From: Dyella_B sp035277725
GTDB lineage: Bacteria; Pseudomonadota; Gammaproteobacteria; Xanthomonadales; Rhodanobacteraceae
Direction: 5' to 3'
NCBI RefSeq assembly: GCF_035277725.1
Contig: NZ_DATEJY010000051.1
Coordinates: forward strand, 1 to 40,955
DNA length: 40,955 bases
Positions 26,559 to 34,768 of the stretch are shown piece after piece. The stretch's first letter is position 1; each line of letters starts with the position of its first letter. A model generated the notes under the pieces. It was not told the origin of the DNA and did not search any database. It saw nothing but the letters and a program-made list of their open reading frames with translations. A program made the position numbers and the translations under genes.

Positions 26559-27869
26559 TCACCGTGCGACAGCGAGCGCAAGCTCTTCGTCTTGCACCGG
26601 CTTCAACAATCCCCAATTGCGCAAGCACGCGATCGCTTCCCTTACACCATCCTCCGCGCGCACTTTCGTGCCTAACGATGCCGCCGCCTTGCGCATGGGT
26701 GGCTTCAATGCCGCATCGATCGCGGCGAGCAAGGTTTCCATGCGCATGGTGCGGCGGTCCACCATCGCCGGCGCCACGCCTTCGCGTTGCAAGCATCGCG
26801 CCCAGAATGGCTGATCGCCAAAGAACGGCACGATCACCGAAGGAATGCCTGCACGCACCGCCGCCGCCGTGGTGCCGGCACCACCGTGATGCACGGCTGC
26901 CACCATGCGCGGAAACAGCCAATCGTGCGGCGCACCGCGAGTGAAGAAAATCTGCCCATCCTGCGCGCCTTCTTCACCGGCCAGGCCACCCCAGCCCGTC
27001 GCGAGCACGGCACGTTGTCCGCTACGCCTGACGGCTTCCAGCACGGTCGCCGTGAACTGTTCGGCGCGCGTACTTATCATGCTGCCGAAGCCTACGTAGA
27101 TCGGCTTCGAGCCTGCATCAAGAAAGGCGCGCAAGGCTTCCGGCGGATGCCAATCCGCTTGGCGGTGAAACCAGTAGCCGGTGATCTGCGCTGTCTCCGG
27201 CCAATCGGCCGGCCTCGGTACTACGTGATGGCTGAAACCGTAAAGCACACGATGATGCCGATTGTTGAAATAAGGCCCGTACCAGGGATAGCGCGGCAAA
27301 CCGAGTTGCGGGCGCACGATGTCGTTGATGGCCGGCTTCATCACGTACCACACCAGCAAGCGCAACACGTTATACGCCGCCATGTTCAACGCCGGCGCCA
27401 GCTTGCGGCCACCGACCAGCACCAGCGGCGGCATATGGCGCGATGGCGTGAGCGGTTGCAATTGCGCGCCCACAAACGGAATGCCCTGCGCTTCGGCAAC
27501 CGCCTTGGCCAGCAAAGTGCTGTTGGCGACGCCAATGATCAAGCCTGCCCCCTGTGCCGCGGCCATGCCTTCGCTCGCCCATTGCATGGCCCATTCGCCA
27601 TAAAAATGGCGGGAAATGCGCGCCATCGCCGACATATCCAAACCCTTGTCGGCAATCTCGCGATTGGAGTCGAGCAAGGTCTGAAAATTGGCCGTAAGCG
27701 GAAAAAACGCCAGACCCGCCGCGCGCACCATGCCTTCGAAGTTGTCGCTGGTGACGATCCGCACCGGATAGCCGGCGCGTTGCAGGCCGACGCCGAGCGC
27801 AACGCAAGGACGAATATCGCCTTGCGTGCCGATGGTGAAAATCGCAATCGGTGCGCTGGATTCAAGCAT
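26559..27869 (-). CDS. GT1-family glycosyltransferase (UGT / sterol glucosyltransferase-like)
   Basis: A 436-residue GT-B enzyme. The N-terminal acceptor domain starts IAIFTIGTQGDIRPCVALG, and the donor domain carries HHGGAGTTAAAVRAG and VPFFGDQPFWA, the nucleotide-sugar site of UGT80-type and related lipid-acting GT1 enzymes. It moves a sugar from a nucleotide-sugar to a hydroxyl of a small or lipid-like acceptor. The chosen ATG (27867-27869) overlaps the NRPS end by 8 bases; an upstream ATG at 27890 gives seven more residues. Coupling to the NRPS suggests that the NRPS product or its acyl part is glycosylated. Acceptor and sugar are not known. Confidence 0.88.
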   Translation of the reverse strand: MLESSAPIAIFTIGTQGDIRPCVALGVGLQRAGYPVRIVTSDNFEGMVRAAGLAFFPLTANFQTLLDSNREIADKGLDMSAMARISRHFYGEWAMQWASEGMAAAQGAGLIIGVANSTLLAKAVAEAQGIPFVGAQLQPLTPSRHMPPLVLVGGRKLAPALNMAAYNVLRLLVWYVMKPAINDIVRPQLGLPRYPWYGPYFNNRHHRVLYGFSHHVVPRPADWPETAQITGYWFHRQADWHPPEALRAFLDAGSKPIYVGFGSMISTRAEQFTATVLEAVRRSGQRAVLATGWGGLAGEEGAQDGQIFFTRGAPHDWLFPRMVAAVHHGGAGTTAAAVRAGIPSVIVPFFGDQPFWARCLQREGVAPAMVDRRTMRMETLLAAIDAALKPPMRKAAASLGTKVRAEDGVREAIACLRNWGLLKPVQDEELALAVAR

Positions 27870-30800
27870 ACGCAGCAGCGCCCCCCGCATGTGAGTGATC
27901 GGGCGCGGAACGGACGACTTGCACTGATGACGTGCGCGCCGCTTGCAGTTCATGCAACCGCTGCATCACGTACTTTCCGATCTGCGCAGCCGGCGTGGCA
28001 TCCAGCATGTTCTGGTGATGGCAGGCGATGTCATACACCTCCAACCGGCCATCGACATAAGAACGCCATGCGTCGGGCCGGTCGTACAATTGCGCGCTCA
28101 GATCGACGGCCTCCTTTTGCGCGGCACGGAAGAACATCACATCGGCGTCGATCTGCCGCGGCACGTGCTTGCGCGCAAGGCGAAGGTTATTGAGCGTGAC
28201 GGACGAGACGTGCTCGATCAATGACGGATGGCTGCGCGAGATCTCCTGCACCAACGGCATGCTGAAAACGCCGTATTCCCTGCATAGCAGATCGGTCAAC
28301 GCAGCCAAGTCGGCCGGCGGATTTTCGGCGTGCCGGTGGAAGCCAAGGAAACGCAGAATCGCCTGGATTTCGTGGGCGGAACCGGGATCGGAAGGCGCAC
28401 CGTCCACTACGAACGGATACGCATCCAGCAAGGCCAGAAATTCCACCTGCTGCCCGTGCGTTTGCCATTGCGCGGCAATCTCGTGTGCGATCAATCCGCC
28501 CAGCGACCAGCCAAGCAATCGATACGGGCCTTCCGGTTGAATGCGCCGGATCTGCGCAAGGTAGTCGGCGGCCATGTGCGCGATATTGCCCGGCAATGGG
28601 CCATCGCCGCGCAATCCATTCGACTGCAAGGCATACACCGGCAACTTGTCGTCCAGATGACGCAACAAGCCGGTGTATCCCCAGCCGAGGCCAACAGCCG
28701 GGTGAATGCAGAACAAGGGCCGCTCGCGATGCGACACGCGCAATGGCAGCACCACGCCGAGCGGATCGCTCTTGCTTTCCGCACGCTGCAGATACGCGGC
28801 AAGCCCGGCGATGGTGGATGCTTCGAACAGGCTGGCGAGCGGCAACTCCATGCCGAAGTGCTCGGGGAAGCGCGCAATCATTTCCGCCGCACTGAGTGAA
28901 TCGCCGCCGAGCTGAAAGAAATTGTCGTGCAGGCCGATGCGTTCGACGCCCAGCACCTGCCGCCACAACCCGGCCAGTTTCTTTTCCACTTCCGTCACCG
29001 GCGCCGCATACGCCATGCGCTGAGTGCGTACCGGTGCCGGCAGAGCCTTGCGATCCAGCTTGCCGGTGGGCATCAGTGGCAAGGTATCGAGGGCAACAAA
29101 GTGTGCGGGCAGCATATATTCCGGCAGAAAACCGGATAGATCGCGGCGCAATGCGTCGGCTACCAGCGGACGGCCTTCACGCATCACTAGGTAAGCCACC
29201 AGGGCGTGGCTGCCATCGTCCTCGCGATGCACCGCGACGGCTGCGTGGGCGATCGAAGCATGCTTCGCCAGCTGGCATTCGATCTCACCCAGCTCGATGC
29301 GATGGCCGCGGATCTTCACCTGGCCATCTGCGCGTCCGACGAAATGCAGCAGAGCTTGATCATCCCAATACGCCAGGTCGCCCGTGCGATACATGCGGCT
29401 GCCATCATCGGCGAACGGGTCCGGCGAAAAGCGCTCTTCCGTCAACTGATGATGATTGAGATAGCCTTTCGCCACCCCGGCACCGGCAATGTAGAGCTCA
29501 CCGATAGCGCCCGTCTGCACGGGACGTTGCTGCTGATCCAGCACGTACAGCCGTGTATTGAGAACGGGGCGGCCGATCGGTGGCGCGTTGGAACTCACCT
29601 CCTTCAACTCGATGGCGGTGGATAAGACCGTGGTTTCCGTGGGACCGTAGAGCTGTGTCACACGTGAAGCTTGTTGCAACAGGCGGCTGGCCAGCTCTGC
29701 ACTCAAGGCTTCGCCACCGACCAGCGCGTGCAGGTGTTCGAGCTGCGCATTCGCACCGGCCAGGAGCACGCGCCACAGCGAAGGTGTTGCCCACATGTGC
29801 GTGGCGCGATGCTGCTGCAGCAGACGCAACAAGGCTGGCGGTTGGCGCACCGTCTCGCTGCTTGCTATGACCACGCTCGCCCCGCACGTCAGCGGCAGGA
29901 AGCGTTCCAGCAAAGCGATATCGAACACCATGGTGCCGATCGCCAGAAAACGATCGCTGGACGCAAGCGCAAGCTGCGCTCGCATGCCTTGGAGCACGTT
30001 GCTCAGATTGCGATGCGTCACCTCCACACCCTTGGGACGTCCGGTCGAGCCGGAGGTGTAAAGCACATACGCGGTACCATCCGGACGCGACAGGTCCGGC
30101 TCGTCGCTGTCCGCATCCCGCGCGATATCCAAATCCTCCGGATGCAACGACATCATGCCGCCAAGCCCAAAGCGTTCGCACAGCTTGGGCGGGGCGATCA
30201 GCGCGATCGGTGATGCATCGTCCAGCATCATCGATATGCGTTCCGGCGGACCGTCCGGATCGAGCGGCAGGAACGTAGCGCCCGTGCGCATGATCGCCAG
30301 CAGCACCACTAGCCATTGTTCACTACGCGGCAGCATCACTGCCACGATGTCACCGGGCAGCACGCCATCCGTCATCAGTTGCCGCGCCTGCTGCAGGCTG
30401 CGTTCGTGCAGTTCGCGATAGCTGACGACCCGGTCTTCGCAAAACACCGCTGGCGCATCGGGTGTCGACTGCGCATGCCGTGCAACCAGCACAGGCAGGC
30501 TCTCCGGTTCGATGGGGGCAGCCGTATCGTTCCACACGTACAGCAAGCGCCGGCGTTCCTCGATACCAAGAATGTCGAGCTGATCGAGCGGGCGATGCGG
30601 CTCCGCCAACACCCCGTCGATGAGCAAGGCGAGGCGGCGGCAGTGCTCATCCAGATCGGCCATGCTGTACAGCATCGGGTTGGCGTCGAAATCGAAGCGC
30701 AACTCGCTGCCGTCGCCGCGATCGTAGACGAACACGGTCAAGTCTTCGCCCGAGCCGTTCGACACGTTGTGCGAGATCACGCGCGCACCGCCGAAGGTGA

Positions 30801-31878
30801 GCTGATAGTCGAACGGCTCGATGTTCACGCCCAGCCACGCGATGTGCTTGCCCTGCCCGATCAGGTTCAGATCACGGCGCAGGTCTTCGTAGCGATACTG
30901 CTGATGGCGCAGTGCTTGCCTCACCACTTGCGCTACCTGCGCGAACAAGTCGACGGCCGTGATATCGGGCGCAAAACTCAGGCGAATGGCCACGATGTTG
31001 GCGACCATGCCTGGCGTTTTACGCAAGGCGGCATTGATGCGCCCGGAGACGGGCATGCCGATGACCAGATCGTGCGCGCCGGTAGCGCGGTGGTAGTAGG
31101 CCGCCACCAGCGCGATCAGGATTTGCGGCAGGCTGGTCGACGTCTGCTTGCCCAGCTCGCGCAGCCGCTGCACGGTATCGATGGACAAATGCCCGGTACC
31201 GCGCCGCAAGCCGCCCATGCTGTTATGCGGGCCCAGGCGCGACAGCGATACCGCATCGGGCAAGTCGGCGAGCTTTTCTTTCCAGTAGTCCCGGTCGCGT
31301 TGCAAGCGATCGGATTGGCGATAGGCCGCTTCGGCATCGATCAGTTCCTGCAGCGATCCGAACTCGCACGGCGCTGGTTCACGTGCCTCCACATAGGCGT
31401 TGTAAAGCTCGGCCAGGCGCCGCGCGATGGCGCCGCCGCTGTAGCCGTCATAGACCACGTGATGTGCGCGCTGATACCAGTAATAACGATCGTCCGCCGC
31501 CTTGAACAACGCACTCACCCATAAGGGATCGTTGGCCAGATCCACCGGGCGGCTCAGTTCTTCCATCATCCACGTTTCGGCGGCCATGCGTGGGTTGGCT
31601 TCATGGCTGACGTCCAGATACGGGAATTGGCCGTGATAGATGGGACGCACGATCTGCCGTGGACGTCCTTGCTGTTCGATCACGCCGACACGCAGCGTTT
31701 CGGCTTCGCGAGTAACCTGCCATAACGCACGGATGAACAGGTCAGGCTGTACCGGGCCGCAAATTTCCAGCATCTCGGCGATGTTCAAGGTGGCATCCGC
31801 TGCACCAATCTTTTGACCGACCCACAATCCACGCTGGGCCGTGGTCAACGGCAGCGACATAGGTGACTCGTGACTCAT
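27862..31878 (-). CDS. Single-module non-ribosomal peptide synthetase, C-A-T-TE
   Basis: A 1338-residue multidomain enzyme. Condensation domain about 8-435, active site HHVVYDG (139-145). Adenylation domain about 460-945: A3 YTSGSTGRPKG (607-617), A4 MVFDIALLERF, A5 YGPTETT, A8 YRTGDL (from 830), and the A10 Lys940 in PTGK. Carrier domain about 960-1030 with the phosphopantetheine Ser994 in GGDSL. Thioesterase about 1055-1310 with Ser1125 in GWSLG and Asp1152. The layout equals EntF and SwrW (serrawettin synthetase). Read by alignment to GrsA, the specificity residues are about D-I-L-W-L-G-L-V-L-K, nearest to glycine-type codes but not identical. Starting with a C domain, it may acylate its amino acid from an external acyl donor. 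The ATG at 31878 has a strong aaggag site. No enterobactin genes are nearby. Confidence 0.93.
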   Translation of the reverse strand: MSHESPMSLPLTTAQRGLWVGQKIGAADATLNIAEMLEICGPVQPDLFIRALWQVTREAETLRVGVIEQQGRPRQIVRPIYHGQFPYLDVSHEANPRMAAETWMMEELSRPVDLANDPLWVSALFKAADDRYYWYQRAHHVVYDGYSGGAIARRLAELYNAYVEAREPAPCEFGSLQELIDAEAAYRQSDRLQRDRDYWKEKLADLPDAVSLSRLGPHNSMGGLRRGTGHLSIDTVQRLRELGKQTSTSLPQILIALVAAYYHRATGAHDLVIGMPVSGRINAALRKTPGMVANIVAIRLSFAPDITAVDLFAQVAQVVRQALRHQQYRYEDLRRDLNLIGQGKHIAWLGVNIEPFDYQLTFGGARVISHNVSNGSGEDLTVFVYDRGDGSELRFDFDANPMLYSMADLDEHCRRLALLIDGVLAEPHRPLDQLDILGIEERRRLLYVWNDTAAPIEPESLPVLVARHAQSTPDAPAVFCEDRVVSYRELHERSLQQARQLMTDGVLPGDIVAVMLPRSEQWLVVLLAIMRTGATFLPLDPDGPPERISMMLDDASPIALIAPPKLCERFGLGGMMSLHPEDLDIARDADSDEPDLSRPDGTAYVLYTSGSTGRPKGVEVTHRNLSNVLQGMRAQLALASSDRFLAIGTMVFDIALLERFLPLTCGASVVIASSETVRQPPALLRLLQQHRATHMWATPSLWRVLLAGANAQLEHLHALVGGEALSAELASRLLQQASRVTQLYGPTETTVLSTAIELKEVSSNAPPIGRPVLNTRLYVLDQQQRPVQTGAIGELYIAGAGVAKGYLNHHQLTEERFSPDPFADDGSRMYRTGDLAYWDDQALLHFVGRADGQVKIRGHRIELGEIECQLAKHASIAHAAVAVHREDDGSHALVAYLVMREGRPLVADALRRDLSGFLPEYMLPAHFVALDTLPLMPTGKLDRKALPAPVRTQRMAYAAPVTEVEKKLAGLWRQVLGVERIGLHDNFFQLGGDSLSAAEMIARFPEHFGMELPLASLFEASTIAGLAAYLQRAESKSDPLGVVLPLRVSHRERPLFCIHPAVGLGWGYTGLLRHLDDKLPVYALQSNGLRGDGPLPGNIAHMAADYLAQIRRIQPEGPYRLLGWSLGGLIAHEIAAQWQTHGQQVEFLALLDAYPFVVDGAPSDPGSAHEIQAILRFLGFHRHAENPPADLAALTDLLCREYGVFSMPLVQEISRSHPSLIEHVSSVTLNNLRLARKHVPRQIDADVMFFRAAQKEAVDLSAQLYDRPDAWRSYVDGRLEVYDIACHHQNMLDATPAAQIGKYVMQRLHELQAARTSSVQVVRSAPDHSHAGGAAAYA

Positions 31879-31931
31879 GGCGCAATCTCCTTGCGAGTGC
31901 GCACGCTCGGCTCCGCCGGCGATTTGAATCG

Positions 31932-31973
31932 TTACGCCGGCTGCATCTGCATCGCACTCGCTTCGTGATTCAT
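31932..31973 (-). CDS. Possible 13-residue leader peptide upstream of the NRPS
   Basis: On the minus strand, ATG at 31971-31973 opens a frame MNHEASAMQMQPA ending in TAA (31932-31934), 53 bases before the NRPS ATG. A CAGGGG stretch lies at ribosome-site distance. It has no run of one regulated codon, so classical attenuation is not indicated. It may be chance. Confidence 0.15.
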   Translation of the reverse strand: MNHEASAMQMQPA

Positions 31974-32219
31974 CGTGGTTACCCCTGGATACACGCTCCC
32001 TGGCGCCTCGCACTGCGCTCTCTTTTTCAAGACGCAAGCGCACCGTCACAGCCGACTTCAGCCATGAAAAGAAACGCTTGCACGATGGGTGCTGCAAAAA
32101 AGGGACGATTGCCGGCATGCTGTCGGCTAACGTCGTTTCACTTGGATTGCTTACGCGGACCCTGATGCGAATCGATGCATCACGTCACTTACCAACATCA
32201 ATCAACTTATGTTGCGGTG

Positions 32220-32248
32220 TAACAATCCCATGATGAAAGATCTGTCAA
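32220..32248 (-). promoter_or_regulatory. Possible sigma70 promoter for the NRPS-GT unit
   Basis: On the minus strand a perfect -35 TTGACA (complement of 32243-32248) is followed after 17 bases by TTGTTA (complement of 32220-32225) as a weak -10. It would give a leader of about 340 bases before the NRPS start. The -10 match is poor. Confidence 0.3.
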
Positions 32249-32329
32249 CAACGCATGCATGCTGCTTGTTTTGAGAACCAAGGCACAAAGCACGTGCATT
32301 CGTTGCAAGCAGATGACTGAGCATTGCGC

Positions 32330-32647
32330 TCAGCGATCATCGCGTGTCCAGATCAGGCCGTTCTCTTCCTTGACGGGAAACCGGTGAATCGGCTCATACG
32401 CCGGCGGACAGGTCGGCTCGCCGGTACGCAGATCGAAGCGTGCGCCGTGGCGCGGGCATTCCACTTCGTGACCGATGATGTCGCCGCCGGCCAGCTCACC
32501 GCCGTCGTGCGTGCAGATATCTTCGACGGCGTATAAGTCGCCGTCGATATTGAAGACGGCAATGGCGGTATCGCCATCCCATACGACTTTGAATTCACCT
32601 GGCAGCAGCTCCGAACGCGTACCCACTTCCACCCATGCTTCGCTCAT
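32330..32647 (-). CDS. Rieske-type [2Fe-2S] ferredoxin
   Basis: A 105-residue soluble Rieske protein. The two cluster-binding boxes are CTH (Cys45, His47) in EDICTHDGGEL and CPRH (Cys64, His67) in ECPRHGARFD, the dioxygenase-ferredoxin type. It carries electrons to an oxygenase or takes part in Fe-S metabolism; no oxygenase is nearby. As I recall, a gene of this type and a GNAT gene often follow sufS in Xanthomonadales, which would make this the end of the ancestral suf operon; this should be checked. The ribosome site aaagga lies in a duplicated 18-base segment. Confidence 0.92.
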   Translation of the reverse strand: MSEAWVEVGTRSELLPGEFKVVWDGDTAIAVFNIDGDLYAVEDICTHDGGELAGGDIIGHEVECPRHGARFDLRTGEPTCPPAYEPIHRFPVKEENGLIWTRDDR

Positions 32648-32652
32648 GCCAT

Positions 32653-32693
32653 CAGGTCCTTTACCATCAACATGCCAGGTCCTTTACCATCAA
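32653..32693. repeat. 18-base direct repeat at the GNAT-Rieske junction
   Basis: CAGGTCCTTTACCATCAA occurs at 32653-32670 and again at 32676-32693, a 23-base period. One copy encodes the end of the GNAT protein (MVKDL); the other contains its stop and gives the Rieske gene its ribosome site. It looks like a recent tandem duplication. Confidence 0.9.
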
Positions 32694-33206
32694 TTCGAAC
32701 TTCAGATCGTCGCGGCGCGGAATGCCGAAGCGTTCGTCGCCATAAGGGAACGCCGAGTATTCGCCGGTGCGGCGATAACCGCGGCGTTCATACCAGGCTA
32801 TCAAGTCGTGGCGCACGTCGATCACCTTCATGTGCATGGCGCGGCATTGCCAGGTTTGCTGCGCATACCGTTCCGCCGCCTCCAGCATCAGCCGGCCCAA
32901 CCCGCTGCCCTGGCGTGGCGGATGTACGGCGAACATGCCGAAATACGCCGCCTCGCCATGCCGCTCCACGTGGCAGCAAGCGAGTAGCGCGTCGTCCACA
33001 TAGGCCAGCAGCACGGCACTGTCCGGCGCAGCCAGCACCTGTGCCACGTCGGCGGGATCGGTGCGTTGCCCATCGAGCAGATCGGCCTCGGTGGTCCAGC
33101 CCTGGCGACTGGCGTCGCCGCGATAGGCGGATTGAACCAGGGCGACGATGGCGTCAATATCTGTCTCGACGGCTTTGCGGAAAGCGGGCGTGATGACCGT
33201 ATTCAT
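32667..33206 (-). CDS. GNAT family N-acetyltransferase
   Basis: A 179-residue acetyltransferase. The core acetyl-CoA motif is FAVHPPRQGSGLGRLMLEAA (consensus V-x5-QxxGxG/A), and the C-terminal AWYERRGYRRTGEY is the usual end of the fold. Substrate unknown. It ends 20 bases before the Rieske gene and is probably translated from the same message. With the Rieske gene it may belong to the ancestral suf operon, now cut off from sufS by the 33267-35838 insertion. The ATG at 33206 is followed by MNTVITPAFRKAVETD. Confidence 0.88.
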   Translation of the reverse strand: MNTVITPAFRKAVETDIDAIVALVQSAYRGDASRQGWTTEADLLDGQRTDPADVAQVLAAPDSAVLLAYVDDALLACCHVERHGEAAYFGMFAVHPPRQGSGLGRLMLEAAERYAQQTWQCRAMHMKVIDVRHDLIAWYERRGYRRTGEYSAFPYGDERFGIPRRDDLKFELMVKDLAC

Positions 33207-33247
33207 CCGCGCATGATAATCCGCGCCCGCGCTCCGGCCAAAGCCTG

Positions 33248-33270
33248 CAGGTTGGGTTAGCGCAGCCTAC
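33248..33270. repeat. Single REP-like unit at the end of the exported-protein gene
   Basis: CAGGTTGGGTTAGCGCAGCC followed by TAC is a family 1 variant, closest to 7478-7507 but without the returning arm. The stop codon of the adjacent minus-strand gene (TAG, 33267-33269) lies in its end. Confidence 0.55.
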
Positions 33271-33635
33271 GGGAGGATTCGCGAGCCAGGGTGCCCATTC
33301 CGGAAATACGTGCCGGGCCGATAGCTTTGGTATTGGCAGAGGTTGAAGTTGCGGGCAAATACCCGGCGCCCATCCGACAACATGGTGCGCAGATCGCGAA
33401 AGCAACCGTCGCCGTCGCGAAATTGCACCTTCACGGCAAACTCGTAGTCGAACCAGGACTCCTGCATCGGCGTCTTGAAGCTCACCTCCGTCCAGCGTCC
33501 GCTGCCGGCCGGCGCCATGGCAAACGAATCGATACTGCTGCGGGTGTCGTTGATCACTTCGATGGTGTGCACCGCATCGGCTAGCGTGACGAGCGGGAAA
33601 GCCCAGAGGCATAACACGGCCAGACAGGAACGCAT
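33267..33635 (-). CDS. Small exported protein, paralogue A
   Basis: A 122-residue protein with a signal peptide (MRSCLAVLCLWAFPLVTLADA). The mature part starts HTIEVINDTRSSIDSFAMAP and contains WTEVSFKTPMQESWFDYEF, two cysteines (GCFRDL and NLCQYQ) and an aromatic tail. I do not recognise a family. The gene at 35238-35609 encodes a close paralogue; about two thirds of residues look identical by eye. Both genes share their upstream sequence, including the ribosome site and a GGCATGCATGGCATGC stretch. The pair flanks the ECF sigma locus and may be its target or signal. The ATG at 33635 has a perfect aaggag site. Confidence 0.85.
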   Translation of the reverse strand: MRSCLAVLCLWAFPLVTLADAVHTIEVINDTRSSIDSFAMAPAGSGRWTEVSFKTPMQESWFDYEFAVKVQFRDGDGCFRDLRTMLSDGRRVFARNFNLCQYQSYRPGTYFRNGHPGSRILP

Positions 33636-33841
33636 GGCGATCTCCTTGGAAAAGGCGCAGCAAGCCCTTGGCCGGCATGCATGGCATGCAGCGAGATGAA
33701 TGACTGCGAGGGGTAACGAACTCCAGAAAAGTAGATGCGTGGCGCGCGCAAACAGTTGCAAGCTCGCTGCCTGCAACCGATCCGCCACTGGCCGTATCTC
33801 TATACTCGTTGGCGCTCGTCGGCGCTGCTTATTGGGAGTAG

Positions 33842-34183
33842 ATGATGGACAAGAGCGAGATCATTCCGATCGTGCTGTTCCTGTGTATCACCTTCGGCAT
33901 CACTTACATCGTCAGGCTGCTGGTGACGGCGCGCCTGCGCATCAAGATGTTGCAGGTTTGCAGCTCGAAGGAGCTGGTAGACGTCGTGGTGCAGAGTGAT
34001 GCGCGTCGCGACCAGATGTCGGCATTGCGCTGGGGCATCCTCACCCTGATGGAAGCTATCGGCTTTGGCATCATCCAGGTTGCAGGTTGGGACGACGTCA
34101 ATCCAGGTGTGGTCGCGTTGCTGCTGGGCACCTTCGGTCTTGGCTCACTCCTGTTCTTCATGCTCGCACGACGTTTCGGCTGA
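33842..34183 (+). CDS. Small membrane protein upstream of ECF sigma factor
   Basis: A 113-residue protein with a TM near the N-terminus (IIPIVLFLCITFGITYIVRL) and two near the C-terminus (from about residue 65). The central cytoplasmic-looking segment (RLRIKMLQVCSSKELVDVVV) has one Cys. I do not recognise the family, though similar proteins sit upstream of ECF sigma genes in related bacteria. The sigma frame begins right at its stop (TGA then GTG), so they are one operon. Two ATGs in tandem (33842 and 33845) are possible; gggag precedes them. Confidence 0.8.
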   Translation: MMDKSEIIPIVLFLCITFGITYIVRLLVTARLRIKMLQVCSSKELVDVVVQSDARRDQMSALRWGILTLMEAIGFGIIQVAGWDDVNPGVVALLLGTFGLGSLLFFMLARRFG

Positions 34184-34198
34184 GTGCCGCCAGCGCGG

Positions 34199-34768
34199 AT
34201 GAGCCATCAGGATCGCCAGTTGGTCGAAGCCGTGCTGGCGAACGCGCCCGGCGCGTTCGAGCGCTTGGTGCGCGAGCATCAGGCGCTGTGCTGGCACATC
34301 GTCTATCGCATGGCGCGCCATCCGGAGGATGCGCGTGATCTATGCCAGGAAACGTTCCTTCGCGTGCATCAACATCTTCGGCAATACCGCCACGAAAGCA
34401 GCCTGAAGTCATGGATCGGTCGCGTCGCCTATAACGTGGCGCTGCGTTATCTGGAGCGCAAGCAGCTCGTCGTATTCGATCTCGGCGAAGGCGACGACGG
34501 GCTCGATCCCATCGAGAACCTGGCCGACGGCTTCGACCTGGAAACGGCCTATGCCGACCGCGACATCGCCACACGCCTGCACCAGGCCATCGAAGCCCTG
34601 CCCCCGCTGCAGCGCACGCTGCTTACGCTCTATCATCTGGACGAGCTATCCATTGATGAGATCGCCGGCTTCACCGGACTTGCCGCCGGCACGATCAAAA
34701 GCCATCTGTTCCGCACGCGGCTTCGTCTGCGCCAACAGCTGGAAACTGCCTATGGGGTATCGCCATGA
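34199..34768 (+). CDS. ECF-type RNA polymerase sigma factor
   Basis: A 189-residue sigma-70 family protein. Region 2 covers about 15-85 (FERLVREHQALCWHIVYR, DARDLCQETFLRVHQHL); region 4 covers about 125-180 (LPPLQRTLLTLYHLDELS and the HTH IAGFTGLAAGTIKSHLFRTR). An acidic linker (GEGDDGLDP) joins them. It redirects RNA polymerase to a small stress or envelope regulon. The ATG at 34199 is chosen; a GTG at 34184, directly after the upstream stop, would add five residues. The stop overlaps the next gene (ATGA, 34765-34768), the typical link to an anti-sigma factor. Confidence 0.92.
   Translation: MSHQDRQLVEAVLANAPGAFERLVREHQALCWHIVYRMARHPEDARDLCQETFLRVHQHLRQYRHESSLKSWIGRVAYNVALRYLERKQLVVFDLGEGDDGLDPIENLADGFDLETAYADRDIATRLHQAIEALPPLQRTLLTLYHLDELSIDEIAGFTGLAAGTIKSHLFRTRLRLRQQLETAYGVSP

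Larger units (their letters stand above)
31879..32329. other. Intergenic region upstream of the NRPS gene
   Basis: About 450 bases between the NRPS start and the Rieske gene end, more AT-rich than its surroundings beyond about 32160. It holds a possible promoter (32220-32248) and a possible 13-codon leader (31932-31973). An open frame extends the NRPS upstream to 32118, but this stretch shows no domain and the ribosome site supports the start at 31878. A 6-bp hairpin (CTGAGC/GCTCAG, 32317-32333) overlaps the Rieske stop codon, without a T-run. Confidence 0.5.

Noticed and set aside
27862..31878. NRPS as enterobactin synthase EntF
   Set aside because: Domain order fits, but the specificity code is not serine and no entABCDE or siderophore-receptor genes are present.
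31879..32118. 80-codon N-terminal extension of the NRPS
   Set aside because: No known domain, arginine-rich composition, and a strong ribosome site precedes the ATG at 31878 where EntF-type proteins start.
32317..32333. Terminator after the Rieske gene
   Set aside because: A 6-bp hairpin overlaps the stop codon, but no T-run follows on the minus strand.
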